This document shows, one piece after another, positions 44,400 to 55,300 of a stretch of DNA of 64,000 bases. The position numbers and the translations under genes are program-made. The DNA comes from Saccopteryx bilineata (Eukaryota; Chordata; Mammalia; Chiroptera; Emballonuridae): the NCBI RefSeq assembly GCF_036850765.1, contig NC_089493.1, forward strand, positions 125,680,239 to 125,744,238. Direction: 5' to 3'. The notes below the pieces were generated by a model. That model was not told where the DNA came from. It made no database searches and saw only the letters and a program-made list of their open reading frames with translations. Positions within the stretch are counted from its first letter, which is position 1; each line of letters begins with the position of its first letter.

Positions 44400-44476
44400 G
44401 AGCCTGACCAGGGATCAAACCAGCAACCTCAGCACTTCAAGATGATGCTCAACCAACTGAGATATCTGGCCAGGGA
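44400..44476 (-). mobile_element. tRNA-derived SINE head fragment, antisense
   Basis: 'Gcctgaccagggatcaaacc', 'agcaacctcagcacttc' and 'aactgagatatctggccagg' are the antisense of a SINE tRNA-like head. The body is missing. Confidence 0.75.
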
Positions 44477-44539
44477 AAACCATGGTATTTCTGTACCATG
44501 CAGTGAAGTAGTTCTATATATTCCAATATGACAGGACAT

Positions 44540-44815
44540 ATAAGTGAAAGAAAGCAAAATGCAGAATAATATGTAGTATAGTATGATCCCATTTATGTAG
44601 AAAATACTTAAATGTAAGTGTGTATATGCACATGTATATAAATGACTAGAGAAGGAACAGAAAAACTTTAGTGCTGACAGGGTTATTTTCAGAGAAGGGA
44701 GCAAAGTGTTTGGTAAAAAAAAAGTTTCCTATATGACTGTATGTTTTTAGTATTATTTTTGCTATAAAGGTATATTTTTATACTCTTGGTGTAATTTTTA
44801 ACTAGAAGGGTTTTG
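44540..44815 (+). mobile_element. Old LINE-1 3' fragment
   Basis: 'Tagtatgatcccatttatgt', 'atgcacatgtatataaatg' and 'ggaacagaaaaac' resemble old L1 3'UTR. Confidence 0.45.
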
Positions 44816-45130
44816 ACAAAGTCTTTGATGCTAACTAAGGATTTATTGAGAAATCATCAAATACATATACTCAGCACTTAAAAGATGTCCAGCATTGTGT
44901 GAGGGGGGAAGGAACCCCCCAAACCGTGCCCCACGCAAACCCTTGTACGCTGACCTCACGGTGATCACAAGATGCTAGTCACACTAGATGCAGTCCCTGC
45001 TATCACCCAGCACACACTTAATCAAGTCTGGCAGCTGCAGTGCATGAGTGTTCAAACGTTTCTTACATGTGTGGTGGGCATGAGGGTGGGATGGGGAGAG
45101 AGAGGAATCCTTTCCCTGAAACGTAAAAAT
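44816..45130. other. Unique sequence, no gene seen
   Basis: Nothing recognised. Confidence 0.4.
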
Positions 45131-45470
45131 ATAGGTTGACAACCCTTTACCTAAGACCCTGGGAACCAGATGTGTTTGAAAATCAGAAATTTTATGATTT
45201 TAGTAGGTGCCAGTGTACAAAATCTGTATGTTGCATGGTACCCTTAGCAGAGTCTGGGGCAGTGCCTTGCAGTCACACACACAATAATTCATGCAGTAAC
45301 TATTCAAATGCACAGTAGTCAAACTGAACCTAAAGAAGAGTCAGCCACAGGACAGTCTAGATCAGACTCTGCTGCCAATGAATATGTGCAAAAGGAACAA
45401 ATGTAACTCTTGATGCTCCAGGTCTTCCTGGGTTTTGGAATTGGGCATAAGGGTCTGTATTGCAAGATGA
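45131..45470. mobile_element. MER2/Tigger-like remnant
   Basis: 'Ataggttgacaaccctttac', 'agatgtgtttgaaaatcaga', 'tgatgctccaggtcttcctg' and 'tttggaattgggcataagg' resemble the two ends of a MER2-type element. Confidence 0.45.
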
Positions 45471-46030
45471 TCCGTAACAAGGCTTTACTCCACGAAAACA
45501 CTTCTGTGACACAATGTCAGCAGCTGTGCTTGCTCAGATTTTGTTCTGTCCTCTCACAGTTGAGCGCAAACTGATGCCATAGAGATAAGGGAGTTTTGGT
45601 GCCCCAGAGGCCTGCTTTACTTGTGTCAGTAATTTCTTTTATTGGCCCAAATGTATTAAAATTAGGAAACCTACTGTTTCCACACCAGCTTTTGCACATT
45701 TTCTACACACTTCTAGGGGATGACACAGGGCCAGACCCTGTGGCATAGTCACGTATTTGCACACAGCAGCCAGAGTGGACTCTTCCACGTGCAGGTTCAG
45801 ATCTTCAGTAGCTGGTTGGGGAAGTGAGTCAGCACGTGACCTCAGCTCCAGGTTATCCCGGTCTGATGCACAAGATTCCCTAGTTCCACTTCTCATGAGA
45901 GTCTGGGGTTTGAATCTATGCTTCCAGCTGGGAAAGTGAAGTGGGCCCAGGTTGGTGGTTCCCCCTGGTGGCTTGAAGGAGCAAACGCAAATCCTCTCTG
46001 GAGGAAAGTATTCTCAATCTGATTTACCAA
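45471..46030. other. Unique sequence, no gene seen
   Basis: Frames of 85 codons or fewer, no motif. Confidence 0.4.
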
Positions 46031-46044
46031 AACAAGACTACATA

Positions 46045-46418
46045 GCCCTGGCCGGTTAGCTCAATGATAGAGCATCAACCTGGAGTGCAGGAGTCTTGGG
46101 TTCAATTCCCAGCCAGGGCACACAGGAGAAGCGCCCATCTGCTTCTCCACCCCTCCCCCTCTCCTTCCTCTCTGTTTCTCTCTTCCCCTCCCGCAGCCAA
46201 GGCTCCATTGGAGCAAAGTTGGCCCGGGAGCTGAGGATGGCTCTGTGGCCTCTGCCTCAGGCGCTAGAATGGCTCTGGTTGCAACAGAGCAAAGCCCCAG
46301 ATGGGCAGAGCATCGCCCCCTGGTGGGCATGCTGGGTGGATCCCAGTCGGGTGCATGCGGGAGTCTGTCTGACTACCTCCCCGTTTCCAACTTCAGAAAA
46401 ATACAAAAAAAAAAAAAA
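46045..46418 (+). mobile_element. Long tRNA-derived bat SINE (VES-like), 11-bp TSD
   Basis: 'Gccctggccggttagctcaa' head, B box GGTTCAATTCCC, 'gcccatctgcttctccaccc' body, 'ggtggatcccagtcgggtgc' and an A-rich tail. Perfect duplications aagactacata (46034-46044, 46419-46429). Same family as the minus-strand copy at 40588. Confidence 0.95.
46313..46326 (-). promoter_or_regulatory. CTCF-like motif inside SINE, minus strand
   Basis: TCGCCCCCTGGTGG is the reverse complement of CCACCAGGGGGCGA, the same core as at 40699. It points leftward. Confidence 0.55.
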
Positions 46419-46497
46419 AAGACTACATAAATCACAGTGAAAACAGTGAATCACCATGAGCAAGAGTCAGCAGAGACAACAAGCAACAGATTTCAAC

Positions 46498-46650
46498 CAG
46501 GGTTTCTCAATCTCAAAGCTACTAATATTTTAGACCAAATAATTCTTAATTCATGGGGATTGCATGAGCGTGTGCACGGCTTGCGCGCATGCACACACAC
46601 ACACTGATTTTGACAACCAAAAATGTCTCCAGAGGGAATAACTGCCCCCA
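46498..46650 (-). mobile_element. MER20-like hAT remnant with a microsatellite inside
   Basis: 'Cagggtttctcaatctcaaa', 'attttagaccaaataattct', then 'gacaaccaaaaatgtctcca' are antisense MER20. The centre is lost and replaced by a GCGC/CACACA stretch. Confidence 0.8.
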
Positions 46651-46739
46651 CATGAAGACACTGATTTAGATCTTCAGGGACTTCATAATTAGAATAACGA
46701 GATATGTCATAATACAACTATCTATGAAATACTTAAAGA

Positions 46740-47160
46740 TGTAAAAGATGGAATAAAAAAAACATGATAAAAGACTAAGAAACTATCAAAAATTACTGAC
46801 AGATGTTTATAAAGTCTCAAATAGAATTTTTAGAAATAAAAATATATATGTAATCTTTGAAAGTAAATTAATTTCAGTAGATGTGTTAAACATAGATAAA
46901 GAAAGAATTAATGAATTAGAAGGAGATTTAAATAAAGTACTTCAATTACAACAGAAGAGCTGGAAACAAAAAGGAAAATAATGTGATAGAAAAGTTAAAT
47001 ACAAGGAAAGTGTGACCAAAAGGTTGAGCTACAACTAAATGGAGCTACAGAAAGACAGACTAAAGAGATTGAGAGAGATACACTATTTGCAGAGATCACA
47101 CCTGAGATGTTTCAACATCCACATATGTAGGAAGTCCCAAAGACACCAAGCAGGATGGAG
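46740..47160 (+). mobile_element. Old LINE-1 5'/ORF1-region fragment
   Basis: 'Aatagaatttttagaaataa', 'gatgtgttaaacatagataa' and 'aagaattaatgaattagaag' have the look of L1M ORF1-region DNA in sense. No open frame survives. Confidence 0.55.
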
Positions 47161-47229
47161 ATGTAAGTTGTGTATTGGATGTAGAGAAGCTGAGGATTGA
47201 TCCTCAAGAACTCTTCATTAAAACTGGGA

Positions 47230-47640
47230 GAGCAGTCCAGCCCAGGGGCTCACAGAAGGCCCATACTGCTCTCAATGGCCTGACATGGTAGCCCTGTAAA
47301 GGGAGGAATCTCTGTGTACAGGTGACCTGAGCTTGGCCTTAAAGGAGGTTGAAGGATGTTCATTCAATGCTGCATCAGGAGACCTTGAGCTGAGCCCTTT
47401 CCTTTACAGGACAACACGGGGGATTAACTGGGTGAGGTGTAGGAGGACAGAGAGGAAATAGGATGGTTCTCAAAATAGGGCAAAGAGCCTGAGCAAAGGT
47501 GTGGAGGCCAGACTTCACTAGCAAAAACTAACAGGGGTCCTGTTTGGTTAGATCGGGGAACACATAAGAGAGCAATTACAAACCTGATTGGATGAACAAG
47601 GTGAAATTAGCCCAGGGAGGTCCCTTGAGAGATAAGCAGG
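47230..47640 (-). mobile_element. L2 LINE fragment, antisense
   Basis: 'Tgagcttggccttaaaggag', 'caaagagcctgagcaaaggt' and 'gtggaggcc' are antisense L2. Confidence 0.5.
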
Positions 47641-47665
47641 TGTGTTTGGACTGAAAACTTTAGGC

Positions 47666-47890
47666 CAGGGATTGAGAAACTATATATAGCCAGTGGGCAT
47701 TTTTTTGTTTGTTTGTTTTTTGTAAATACAGTTTTATTAGAACATTGCCACATTCGTTCATATTTCGTCTATGGCTGTCTTTGCACTACAACAGCAGAGA
47801 TGAATAGTTGCAAAAGACACTATATAGCCCTCAAAGTCTAACATGTTTCTTCTCTGATCCTGTTACAGAAAATAATAAATTTGCGACCCT
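47666..47890 (-). mobile_element. hAT-Charlie-type remnant
   Basis: 'Cagggattgagaaac' start, 'aaatacagttttattagaac', 'tatggctgtctttgcactac', 'gcagagatgaatagttgcaa' and end 'aaatttgcgaccct' follow a common mammalian hAT element. A T-rich expansion sits near 47702. Confidence 0.75.
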
Positions 47891-48049
47891 AATCTAGGCA
47901 GGAGCAGCCAGCCAAAGAGGCCTTTGAGTTAATGACCAAGACAAAGAGGACAAACCCCAAGTGGCTGAAGGGTGGTGTGTGTTGTAAGAGGAGGGAGCCA
48001 TATGCTTAACTGCAATTGAGTTTCTACTGTATATCAACCTGCCACTCAC

Positions 48050-48215
48050 ATTACCATTATTACTTTGCACAACTATTCTGCCTAGAAGCTGCTACTAATT
48101 TTTTTTTTCATAGATGAGGAAAAGGAGAGCCAGATAGGTTAAGTGACTTACTCAAAGGTCAGCCAGTGTTTTAGGCAGAGCTGAGATTTGATTTCAAGCT
48201 GGTCAGGCTCCAAAA
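48050..48215 (-). repeat. MIR SINE, antisense
   Basis: 'Catagatgaggaaaaggaga', 'ggttaagtgacttactcaaa' and 'gctgagatttgatttcaagc' mark the antisense core. Confidence 0.82.
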
Positions 48216-49424
48216 CCAATGTTTTTTCCGCCACACCTCACCGCTTTGCAAAGCACCGTGTATTCTTAGATAAGGGGTGGGGGGGTCTCAGGCCAACCAC
48301 TTGGCTACTATATTTCACAGGCCACAATAGTCCAATAGGTGAGGTGGTAAATGTTTCCCTCCTCTCTCAAAAACAGATCACGGGGCTCACTCTGACTTGG
48401 GTGGAGGTTGGCAGACCTCTGGGCCCAGGGCATCTCTAAAAATTGCTCCCAACTTGTGCAAACATTGGCTCTGCCCTGCCCCCCTCCAGCACATGCTCTG
48501 GAGAGCCTCTCACCCCGAACGCCTGCCACCCATCTTCCCTCAGGCCTCATCTCACAGCTTGGTGCTCAAGGCAGCGGGGTGATACCATCTCCATATCTAT
48601 GAAAAAAATAAACACGAGGGTTGGCAGCCCTGAGCAGTGCCACCCACAAGAGATGACCCAGTTGATTTGCAGTGAAATTGCCACACAGCTGTCCGCTCCT
48701 GCCCCAGCCGGGTCGCAGGCCCTGGAGCAAGGCTGAGCAGGGCTGTTTCCACCCCAGCCCAGCTCCTGTTCTGCCTGTGACTAATTTGAATCCTCATCTG
48801 ACAGCTACCATGACCGCTCTGTCCAGATAGGGCCTAACAGACCTGCTTCTTGGTTTTGTGGTCAAACCGGTTCTTCAGACTTCCCCATAGTGTTGAGCCT
48901 GTCTGTGAGGAACTGGAACTGGCTGCTCCTGGGGGTTGAGTTGGTTGAAAATTCAAGAAGCCAAGAGAAAGAGGTTAGGAAAGTGTACATTCTACCCAAT
49001 GCCTTGGTTATCTCTACTGATGTGAGACGCAATGGGAAGTCCCCCCAGTGGCCCCCTGCTGTGCCACATGACCTATGCCCCCCAGTGTGTCCATGAGGAA
49101 CTGGGTACAGACAATCTCCCGGGTAGGTGGGAGGAACCCTGTGACCCCAGGCTTACTGACAGCTTCCCATGGGTCATCACTATAACCTCCTACTCTCCTG
49201 CCTTGGGAAACAGTCAGAGGTTGATGGCAGCTATGGGGAGCCCGGGACCCACACCTGTTGTGTGCTAGGGTGCTGGCTGTCCCAGATGCAGAGGAAGAGG
49301 GCGTGAGAGAAAAGGGCCTTCCTAAGACATGGCCTGCTGGCTCTTTTGTTATAACCACAGTGTGTGCTCACACACAGAAAGCTGGAAGTAAGGGGGGGGC
49401 AGGAAAGGACACTATAGAAGGGAC
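48216..49424. other. Unique sequence, no gene supported
   Basis: Frames up to 114 codons (49014-49358 minus) without domains. G-runs lie at 48279-48285 and 49391-49398. No repeat is recognised. Confidence 0.4.
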
Positions 49425-49648
49425 CTTTTTTTTAATTTTGAAGTTAAATTTAATGGGATGACACTAATCAATAAGAGTGCATATGTTTCTAGTGAACATT
49501 TCTATAGCATTTGAACTGCTGATTGCATTGTGTGCCTATCACCCAAAGTCAGATCATTTTCTGTCTCCGTATATTTGTCCCTCTTATCTTCCCTTCCACT
49601 GGTAACCACTTGACTTTTATCTATGTCCATGAGTCTCAGTTTTATGCA
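49425..49648 (-). mobile_element. 5'-truncated LINE-1, same 3'UTR type as the 5' element
   Basis: It starts with a poly-T (A tail of the minus strand). Then 'aatgggatgacactaatcaa', 'cacccaaagtcagatcattt' and 'ggtaaccacttgacttttat' parallel the reverse complement of 5200-5440. Only about 220 bases were copied; it stops near the ORF2 stop region. Confidence 0.8.
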
Positions 49649-49789
49649 GAAGAGATTTAATGAGCATCTATCACATGCCAAGCTCAGCACTGGGCACATC
49701 AAATATCATCCCATTTCTTCCTTACCTGGAGAGGTAGATGTGATTTATTAGACTTTATGTGTGCTCTCCTGGGACACAGCAGAGCGTCA

Positions 49790-49985
49790 CTGCTAAGGAC
49801 CATGGTACTAGCTCCTCCTGGGTCCCCACTCTGCTACTAACTGCCTGTGTGATCTCTGTTGCTTATCTAAAACACAGGGATTAAAAAACATTAATCATTT
49901 CTTATGGTCGTTATGATCATTAAATGAGATAACTTACGTAAAGGACTTAGAATAACACCTGATACATAGAGAGTAAAATGGTAGT
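49790..49985 (+). repeat. MIR SINE
   Basis: 'Ctctgctactaactgcctgt', 'gtgatctctgttgctt', 'tgatcattaaatgagataac' and 'ggacttagaataacacctga' give a nearly full plus MIR. Confidence 0.82.
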
Positions 49986-50019
49986 CATAACTAATTGTGT
50001 TTTTTAAAATAATTATCCT

Positions 50020-50173
50020 CGCCCTGGCCAGGTAGCTCAGTGGGTTGGAGCATCCTCTCAATGTGCCAGGTTGCAGGTTTAATCCCCAGTCAGGGCTCCT
50101 GGTACCCATTGGCTATGAACAATTAAGTTACTGTCAAATGTAAATTTAAAATAAAAGATCTACTCTAAAATAT
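50020..50173 (+). mobile_element. Old tRNA-derived SINE with imperfect TSD
   Basis: 'Gccctggccaggtagctcag' head and 'ggttgcaggtttaatcccca' B-box region, then an unrelated AT-rich tail. The flanks aaataattatcct (50007-50019) and aaattattatcct (50174-50186) agree at 12 of 13. Confidence 0.8.
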
Positions 50174-50186
50174 AAATTATTATCCT

Positions 50187-50330
50187 TGTTTTACTATTCA
50201 GAAAATTGAGGTTCCAGAGAGGGGCAGTGACCTACCCAAGATCACACAACTAGAGAATGACAATGCTGGGTTTACTTCTAGGTCTATCTGATGCCCATAC
50301 CTCCTCTGCCACTAACCTGCCATTCGAACT
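50187..50330 (-). repeat. MIR SINE, antisense
   Basis: 'Gttttactattcagaaaatt', 'gaggttccagagagggg' and 'acccaagatcacacaactag' mark the antisense core. Confidence 0.82.
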
Positions 50331-52224
50331 TCTGAGTCCACCAAGGAAAAGATAGAAGGAGAAACTGAGGTGTCCTTGAGCCCCAGGGCAAGGTCTGCAA
50401 AAGCAGCTGCCAGGAGGTATGGCTGTCCCCCAAGAAGGAATTGAGTCGACCTCACAAGGTCTCGGAGGCTCAGGGCTTTCAGCACTCCTAGGACCTAAAG
50501 GGAACCTAGAAGGAGAAACAGCCCAGGGTGACAGGGATCTGCAGGTCCCTGAATGTCAGTGAAAGACTGTACAGGAAAGTCCGGAAGAGAGCTCCACCCC
50601 CCAGAGCACAGGGCCAGCGGGGGCCAGAGAGCTCTGACAACAAGGAGCAGCACCCACACATGAATGGTGGCACTGAGCATCGCACACCAGCCCGAGGTCA
50701 AAGTGGCAGAAGCCCCTTCCTCAGCAAGCCCACACCCAGCCACACTGCAGGCCAGGCCCCTGGCACCTGAAGGAAGGTACTCAGTCCCCTCTGGTATCCT
50801 TTTTTCCAGCTGTGAAATGTGAGCAATCAGCACAGCTCCCAAGACAGTCCTGAAGACCGAGGTTAGATTACAGGATGGGACACAGAGTATAAGTACCCTT
50901 CCACACACAGAGAGAGGATGTGGGGGACACCCTCATAATTCTCTGCTTCCCACTGTGCCCCTGCAGCTCCTGCCCAAACTGTCCTCTCTCTCACAGAGAG
51001 CTAGACTCAAGGTGGCTTTCCATTGGGCAGGACCACGCCTTTTCATATTCGGATGAATCCTCCCACCTCCCCAGCATGGCTTGCTGGCTCCCACCTGATG
51101 GAGGATCTTAGTGCAACTTAAATATTCCTGAACAGTTGCAGCTGCTGGCCTGTCCCCATGTTCTGGGGACCAATGAACAGTCTGAACTACCCAGACGTGA
51201 AATTACCAGCTCCTCCAAACATACTGAGTTCATCATCAGTGGTTAGAGGCCAAAACCACTTGGACAGGAGTTGGCCAAGAGGACTCAGTTCTTGGACAGA
51301 AGCCAGGACCTGCAGCTTTTGAAACCTTCACAGGCCAGCCGCAACCTCTGATTCTGCGTTGTCAGACTTCATGGCTACTTTGCAGGCAGAGCTCAAAGCC
51401 TCCTCGATAAAAAGTGCTGTCTGCCTAATGAATGCATTAGGGCATTCAAGTTCAAAGTCAGTATAATACCGGCATACAGGAAGGATGGGGGGACAGCATG
51501 GGAGCTGGGGGCCCCCTGAGGCCAGCAGACTTTTCTACTAAAAGAATCTCCTCACTTCCTGGGATGCCGGAGACCCAGCCCTGCAGCCCAAGACAAGCTG
51601 TGATCAAATCCAGCCCACTCCCAAGGCCTGAAGCACACCGAGCGCGAGGAAGAGGGCAATATGCACGCTCACTCCCAGAAGCTTCTTTAGATTCCGTAAT
51701 TGTTGTTTTGAAAATCTGTCAGAGGTTCCGAGGGGCACCGAGGCAGATCTTTGGAAAGCACGCAGACAGCGGTGAAGGGAAAGGGAGCCTCGGTTATGCT
51801 GGGAGCTAGAGACTGTGAAGGGCTGGCTCAATGAAGAGGTGCTGTCAAGAGCTACCTTTGTGCAAGGTGGCCTGTCCTCATCTTCCCACTTAGTCAGGAG
51901 CAGCCAGCCAGCCCACAGGCCCTCAGCCCCGGACCTCAGCACCTGAGTCTTAACTCCTGCAATGCAGAGTGGGGCTGGGGGTGTGGGGGCAGCCGCAGTG
52001 CCCAGGTGCACAGGCTGATTTCTGAGCACACCGAGCCCTTGCTTTTTGCTCTGAGTCTGTCCTCAACTTGGGCTGTGACCCTGGGTTCTGGAGCTGTGAT
52101 CCCACCCCACTTCCAGATCGGGTGACGGACCATCCCCTCTTCCAGATCGGGTGACGACCAAGGCTTAGAGGAGACCATGCAGCCCTTGTATTTTTCTATT
52201 ATTCATTGTTTGACCAAGGGGACC
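50331..52224. other. Gene-free stretch
   Basis: 51400-51480 ('aatgaatgcattagggcatt', 'gtataataccggcatac') and 51660-51790 look unique and possibly constrained. Frames of 137 and 141 codons on minus (50495-50908, 51604-52029) lack domains. Confidence 0.4.
52111..52156. repeat. Short direct duplication, 29-bp period
   Basis: TTCCAGATCGGGTGACG occurs at 52111-52127 and again at 52140-52156. Confidence 0.9.
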
Positions 52225-52440
52225 CTTAGCATAGAATTAATCTTTAGTGAGTACTTAGCTTTACAAGTGTCTTCTGAATTAACCTTCAAACAATCCTGTG
52301 ATAGGGGTTCTATTTTGATCCCCATTTTACATAGTGGGGGACAACTGAGGCATGGGGAGGCTAAGTAGATAGCCCTGGGTCACACAGCTGGTAAGAAACA
52401 GCAAGGATTTGAACCCAGAGGTCTGGGTTTCCAGGCAGGC
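52225..52440 (-). repeat. MIR SINE, antisense
   Basis: 'Atccccattttacatagtgg', 'gggtcacacagctggtaaga' and 'ggatttgaacccagaggtct' give one of the best-preserved MIRs in the window. Confidence 0.88.
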
Positions 52441-52954
52441 TCTCACACTGCCTTTCTCACCCAGCCCTCTCTAATGCGTGCTGATGCAGGTCTTGGCCAG
52501 CCTTCCAGACTGCTCTCCTGATTCATCTCCGGCCCCACCTGTAACCCTCAGGTGCCTCCCAGTCAGGCCCGTTCCCAGGCTCAGCCTCCTCCCCTGCAAC
52601 CCGCTACCCCCAGCTCTGATCCTTTCCCTGGCTTTGGGAGCCACCGCCACCTACAGGCCTCGTGTGCAAAGACTTGAGCTCTAACAGGAGCTCTGGGCAG
52701 AAGGGTGCCCATGTAGTAAACTGGTGGCAGAGGGCTAGAGTTCTATTTCCGGAGAGGTTTGCATCTGGGCGACTCTGCAATGACAAGCTGGACCACACAA
52801 AAACGAAGGGGTGGTAGGCTCTAACGGAAAGTGCACACCAGTTGGAGGAGGCACTAAAGTGAGCTCCGAGAGAGACCTCCCCATCTGGGATGAGTCAGTC
52901 TCCTGGCACAGCCCTGCCTGAAGGCAGGAATTAATAGATCTCAAAAAGAAGACA
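52441..52954. other. Gene-free stretch, possibly old L2
   Basis: 52480-52620 is C-rich and could be decayed L2. Otherwise nothing is recognised. Confidence 0.35.
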
Positions 52955-52965
52955 TCCTGTTTTCT

Positions 52966-53354
52966 TTCTTTCTTTTTTTTATCCTTAAGTGAGAAGTGGA
53001 CTCCTGCATGTGCCCTGACCGAGATCCATTCAGCAAGCCCGCTACCCAGCAATGCTCTGCCCATCTGGAGCTATTGCTCCATTCATTGCTTGGCAACTGA
53101 GAATTTTAGCCCCTGAAACTGAGGTGAGGCTATGGAGCCATCCTCAGCACCCAGGGTCAACTTGTTCCAATGGAGTCATGGCTGCGGGAGGAGAAGAGAG
53201 AGGGGGGCGGAGAGAGAAAGAAAGAGAGAGAAGGAAGAGGAGGAGGGGTGGAGAAGCAGATGGTTGCTTCTCTTGTGTGCCTTGACCAAGAATCGAACCT
53301 GGGACATCCACACACCATGCTGACACTCTCCCACTGAGCCAACTGGCCAGGGCC
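52966..53354 (-). mobile_element. Long tRNA-derived bat SINE (VES-like), diverged
   Basis: Antisense order as in the 40588 copy: T-rich end, 'gagatccattcagcaagccc', 'ggagtcatggctgcgggagg', GA-rich body, 'caagaatcgaacctgggaca' and 'gagccaactggccagggcc'. Flanks share tcctgttttct (52955-52965, 53359-53369). Its CTCF-like region has decayed. Confidence 0.92.
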
Positions 53355-53369
53355 AATGTCCTGTTTTCT

Positions 53370-53754
53370 GTACTACCTTTCTTTTCTGGCTTGTTAAAGA
53401 CTTTAATGACTGAACCACCATCCCACTGGAGGAAACCCACAAAGCCACGAATGCCTCATGTTTTCCCACCACTATAAACCCTCTTCCTCCTTCACATAAG
53501 TGGAGTGCTCAGCACAGATCTGTGCAGGATCAAGAGGGCGGCGATCTCTGGGCACAAAAAGACTTAGAATCTGCCTCTGAAATTCAGACTGAGTTGCAAA
53601 GCCAGGTGTTATCTGCCAGAGAACAGGTCCCAAGCTTTGGCTTCATTTCTAGACTTGCCACATGCCCTGGGCCTTGGTGTCTGATGATGTAGGTGGAGGG
53701 AGGGAGAGGAGGAGGGCAGAGAATGGTGCTAACGTTGCACCTACTGAGACAAAG
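53370..53754. other. Unique sequence, no gene seen
   Basis: Nothing recognised. Confidence 0.4.
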
Positions 53755-53890
53755 GCTCTATGCAAGGTGCTACACTAAAAACACCTCTCCAAGCTCTGGA
53801 TGGCCAGTATTACCTCCTTGTTTCATGAAGGAAAAATCAGCTCAGAAAGGGAAACCTGGTGTCTCCACACAGCTGAGTGCAAAGCAATGG
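53755..53890 (-). repeat. Probable MIR, antisense
   Basis: 'Aaggtgctacactaaaaaca', 'tacctccttgtttcatgaag' and 'cagctcagaaagg' resemble antisense MIR. Confidence 0.5.
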
Positions 53891-53904
53891 CAACCGTGAC
53901 AGTG

Positions 53905-54060
53905 ATAATGCCAATACAATGATAGTAGTTACATTTACATAGCATGTGCTGTTCTGGGCAAAGTATTTGCCCAGGACTTGTTTACACCTCACCAAAAGGC
54001 CGTTTGGCGGGTAAATGTCATTATCCCTTGCTTCCTTTCTGTAGGGGGTCCCTCTCTGGC
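53905..54060 (-). repeat. Probable MIR, antisense
   Basis: 'Gatagtagttacatttacat', 'agcatgtgctgttctgggca' and 'ttacacctcacc' resemble antisense MIR. Confidence 0.5.
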
Positions 54061-55029
54061 AGTAACAGGCCCTGAACCCCTGTGGGTGGATTGAGATCCC
54101 AGGAGCTCATGCAGCTCATGGTAATTGTCTCTGTGTCCCAAGAAAGCTGGGGTGGGTGTTTGCAGAACTGCAGAGCTCAGCTGGGAAACATCCTGGTGTG
54201 GGGGGTGGAGTTTGGCTTAGCTCTGAATGGGGAGTGGATAAAAGATGAGGGGATGGGCAGAATAAGAAGGCTAGGAGAGGGAGGGAGAGACCGATAGACA
54301 GAAAGACTCAGAAACAGAGATGGAGAGAGAAACCAAGGCGGAGAGATGGTGAGAGGGAAGAACAGCAGGGATGGAGTCTCCTGTTCACAGTAGGGTGACA
54401 GGCTTTGGTGAGCCGAGTGCGACCTTTGATCCCGGAGGCCCAGCATGGAAAGGCTGCCCAGTCAGACCTCGCCATGCCCCTGGCAGCCAGTGGCCTCCTA
54501 AGCACTTTTATAGGTATCTCCCATGTTTTTTCCCCATACTACCCTGCAGTAAGTGGGTCAGAGACTGGAAACTTAACCCAGAGAGTCCCCTAGCCATCTC
54601 GTGCCCTGTGGAGCCTGGAGTCCCAGCTGTGGGGTTTCCATCATCTGAGCCTGGGGGGCTCTTGAAGGTCAATCAAGGGACAGAGGCCTTAGGCCAGAAG
54701 AGAGCAATGGGCAGAAGCCTTTCCCACCTGCCTATCCCACCTGGCCGAAAATCCCAACCAAACAGGACATGAGAGCCTAGGCTGGGGCATTTCCATGCAA
54801 TAGGTCACATCCAGGAGCTTCTCCTCCTCCCCGCAGTCAACCTGGACCTCCTCTCAGCTCTCCCGGGCCCTGCCCTCCCTCCTCCCGCTCGCCCTGCAGG
54901 TCCCGCCCCTCCCAGAGCGCAAGGGGGGCTTGGCCCTGTAGGGGAGGTGGGTTGGGCACTCCACTGCATCAAAGCTGTCCTCACCAGGTCACCGTGTGGC
55001 CTGTTCACAAACGACTCAGCAATGGCCTG
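54061..55029. other. Gene-free stretch with GA-rich and GC-rich patches
   Basis: 54272-54365 is a purine-rich GAGA tract. 54850-54930 is GC-rich with a GC-box-like 'cccgcccctccc'. Frames of 133 codons or fewer have no domain. Confidence 0.4.
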
Positions 55030-55300
55030 CTCTCACAGAGTCCACCGTCCAGTAGATGATGAATACATGCGACAGTTCACCTGCCACTGCCCTGTGGTGA
55101 ATGCGGAGGCAGAGCTGTGTAGCCAGTGCAGGGGAGGGAGGACAGGAGAGGTTCCCAGTCCCTGGGCTGTCAGGAGGGGAGTTTGGGAAGGGCTGAGCCC
55201 TGAAGGACAGAGGAAGAGGAAGAGCATCCCCTTCCTTGAAGGGGCCCCCATGTGTGCCGAGGCACAAGGTACTGGGGAATGGGGCTGGTCTGGGTTGGCC
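55030..55300 (-). mobile_element. L2 LINE fragment, antisense
   Basis: 'Tccagtagatgatgaataca', 'gtttgggaagggctgagccc' and 'tgaaggacagaggaagagga' are antisense L2 wording. Confidence 0.5.

Noticed and set aside
54850..54930. GC-rich patch with a GC-box-like motif as a promoter
   Set aside because: It is short, with few CpGs, and without any further core promoter sign or downstream exon.
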